Part shown: one piece after another, positions 63,953 to 64,000 of the stretch | How the letters are laid out: each line of letters starts with the position of its first letter | Numbering within the stretch: position 1 is the stretch's first letter | Assembly: GCF_003385515.1 (NCBI RefSeq) | Contig: NZ_QNVT01000002.1 | Coordinates: 1 to 64,000, forward strand | Reading direction: 5' to 3' | Length of the DNA stretch: 64,000 nucleotides | Origin: Chryseobacterium pennae | GTDB taxonomy: Bacteria > Bacteroidota > Bacteroidia > Flavobacteriales > Weeksellaceae | Notes under the pieces: model-generated | What the model saw: only the letters and a program-made list of their open reading frames with translations | Databases searched by the model: none | Told to the model about the DNA's origin: nothing | Program-made: the position numbers and the translations under genes

Positions 63953-64000
63953 ACTTAATCTATACAAAGAGCTTATTTTACAAATGAAAGCAACTCCTCT

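Overview
The window looks like a chromosomal segment of a Flavobacteriia member, most likely Chryseobacterium or a close relative (Weeksellaceae). The DNA is AT-rich. Four secreted proteins carry type IX secretion (T9SS) type A sorting domains. There is a bL28-bL33-DUF4295 ribosomal cluster, a DUF4290-murA pair, a hisG-D-C-B-H-A-F-IE operon and an RHS/YD-repeat locus. Start codons lack obvious Shine-Dalgarno sequences, and many genes are preceded by the Bacteroidota -7 element TAnnTTTG. Genus placement is inference from protein style and gene order. I see no rRNA, tRNA, CRISPR array, IS element or prophage.

Layout: 1-2.0 kb, two tandem OmpA-like outer-membrane proteins. 2.1-6.8 kb, folK, sppA, a GlsB-type membrane protein, ftsY, an exported RidA-like protein and the small ribosomal operon. 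7-19 kb, three T9SS cargo proteins among lnt, vanZ-like, proC, murB, a lipoprotein and an aminotransferase. 19.3-30 kb, a DUF1801 protein, a four-gene operon (MgtC, lipoprotein adaptor, metal-type RND pump, TolC-like), an RhtA-like exporter, a two-component system and a YiiX-type hydrolase. 30.5-38.6 kb, an orphan NIL-domain protein, murA, DUF4290, a lipoprotein alpha-amylase, a DCC/haem-binding pair and katG. 38.7-48.5 kb, a YD-repeat lipoprotein and a four-gene operon of a T9SS propeller, a YD-repeat protein, an RHS-core protein with a variable C-terminus, and a small lipoprotein. 48.7-56.1 kb, the complete his operon. 56.1-64 kb, a four-gene glycan operon behind dapD, a methyltransferase, and a divergent AraC/MFS pair.

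The strongest regulatory finding is upstream of hisG. On the minus strand, a consensus promoter is followed by a 16-codon leader ORF containing His-His-Tyr-Tyr-His-His. A segment overlapping the leader stop codon can pair with the 5' arm of a strong terminator, and hisG follows. This is a complete transcription attenuator. The most novel protein system is the T9SS-propeller/YD/RHS/lipoprotein operon. Its RHS protein ends, after the DPDGR junction, in about 220 residues with an HEVTE motif, suggesting a polymorphic-toxin-like module with a possible immunity lipoprotein next to it.

Between genes the window carries several families of non-coding repeats: GGAAG-rich imperfect inverted-arm elements (three full copies and one half copy), a GCAGAT-rich element (two copies), and a short palindrome flanked by CGGGGTG direct repeats. 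Other points of note are a MurA with Asp at the fosfomycin-target position, an OmpA-like protein without its peptidoglycan-binding domain, a RidA-like protein lacking the usual arginine, and a katG promoter overlapped by an 8-bp inverted repeat.
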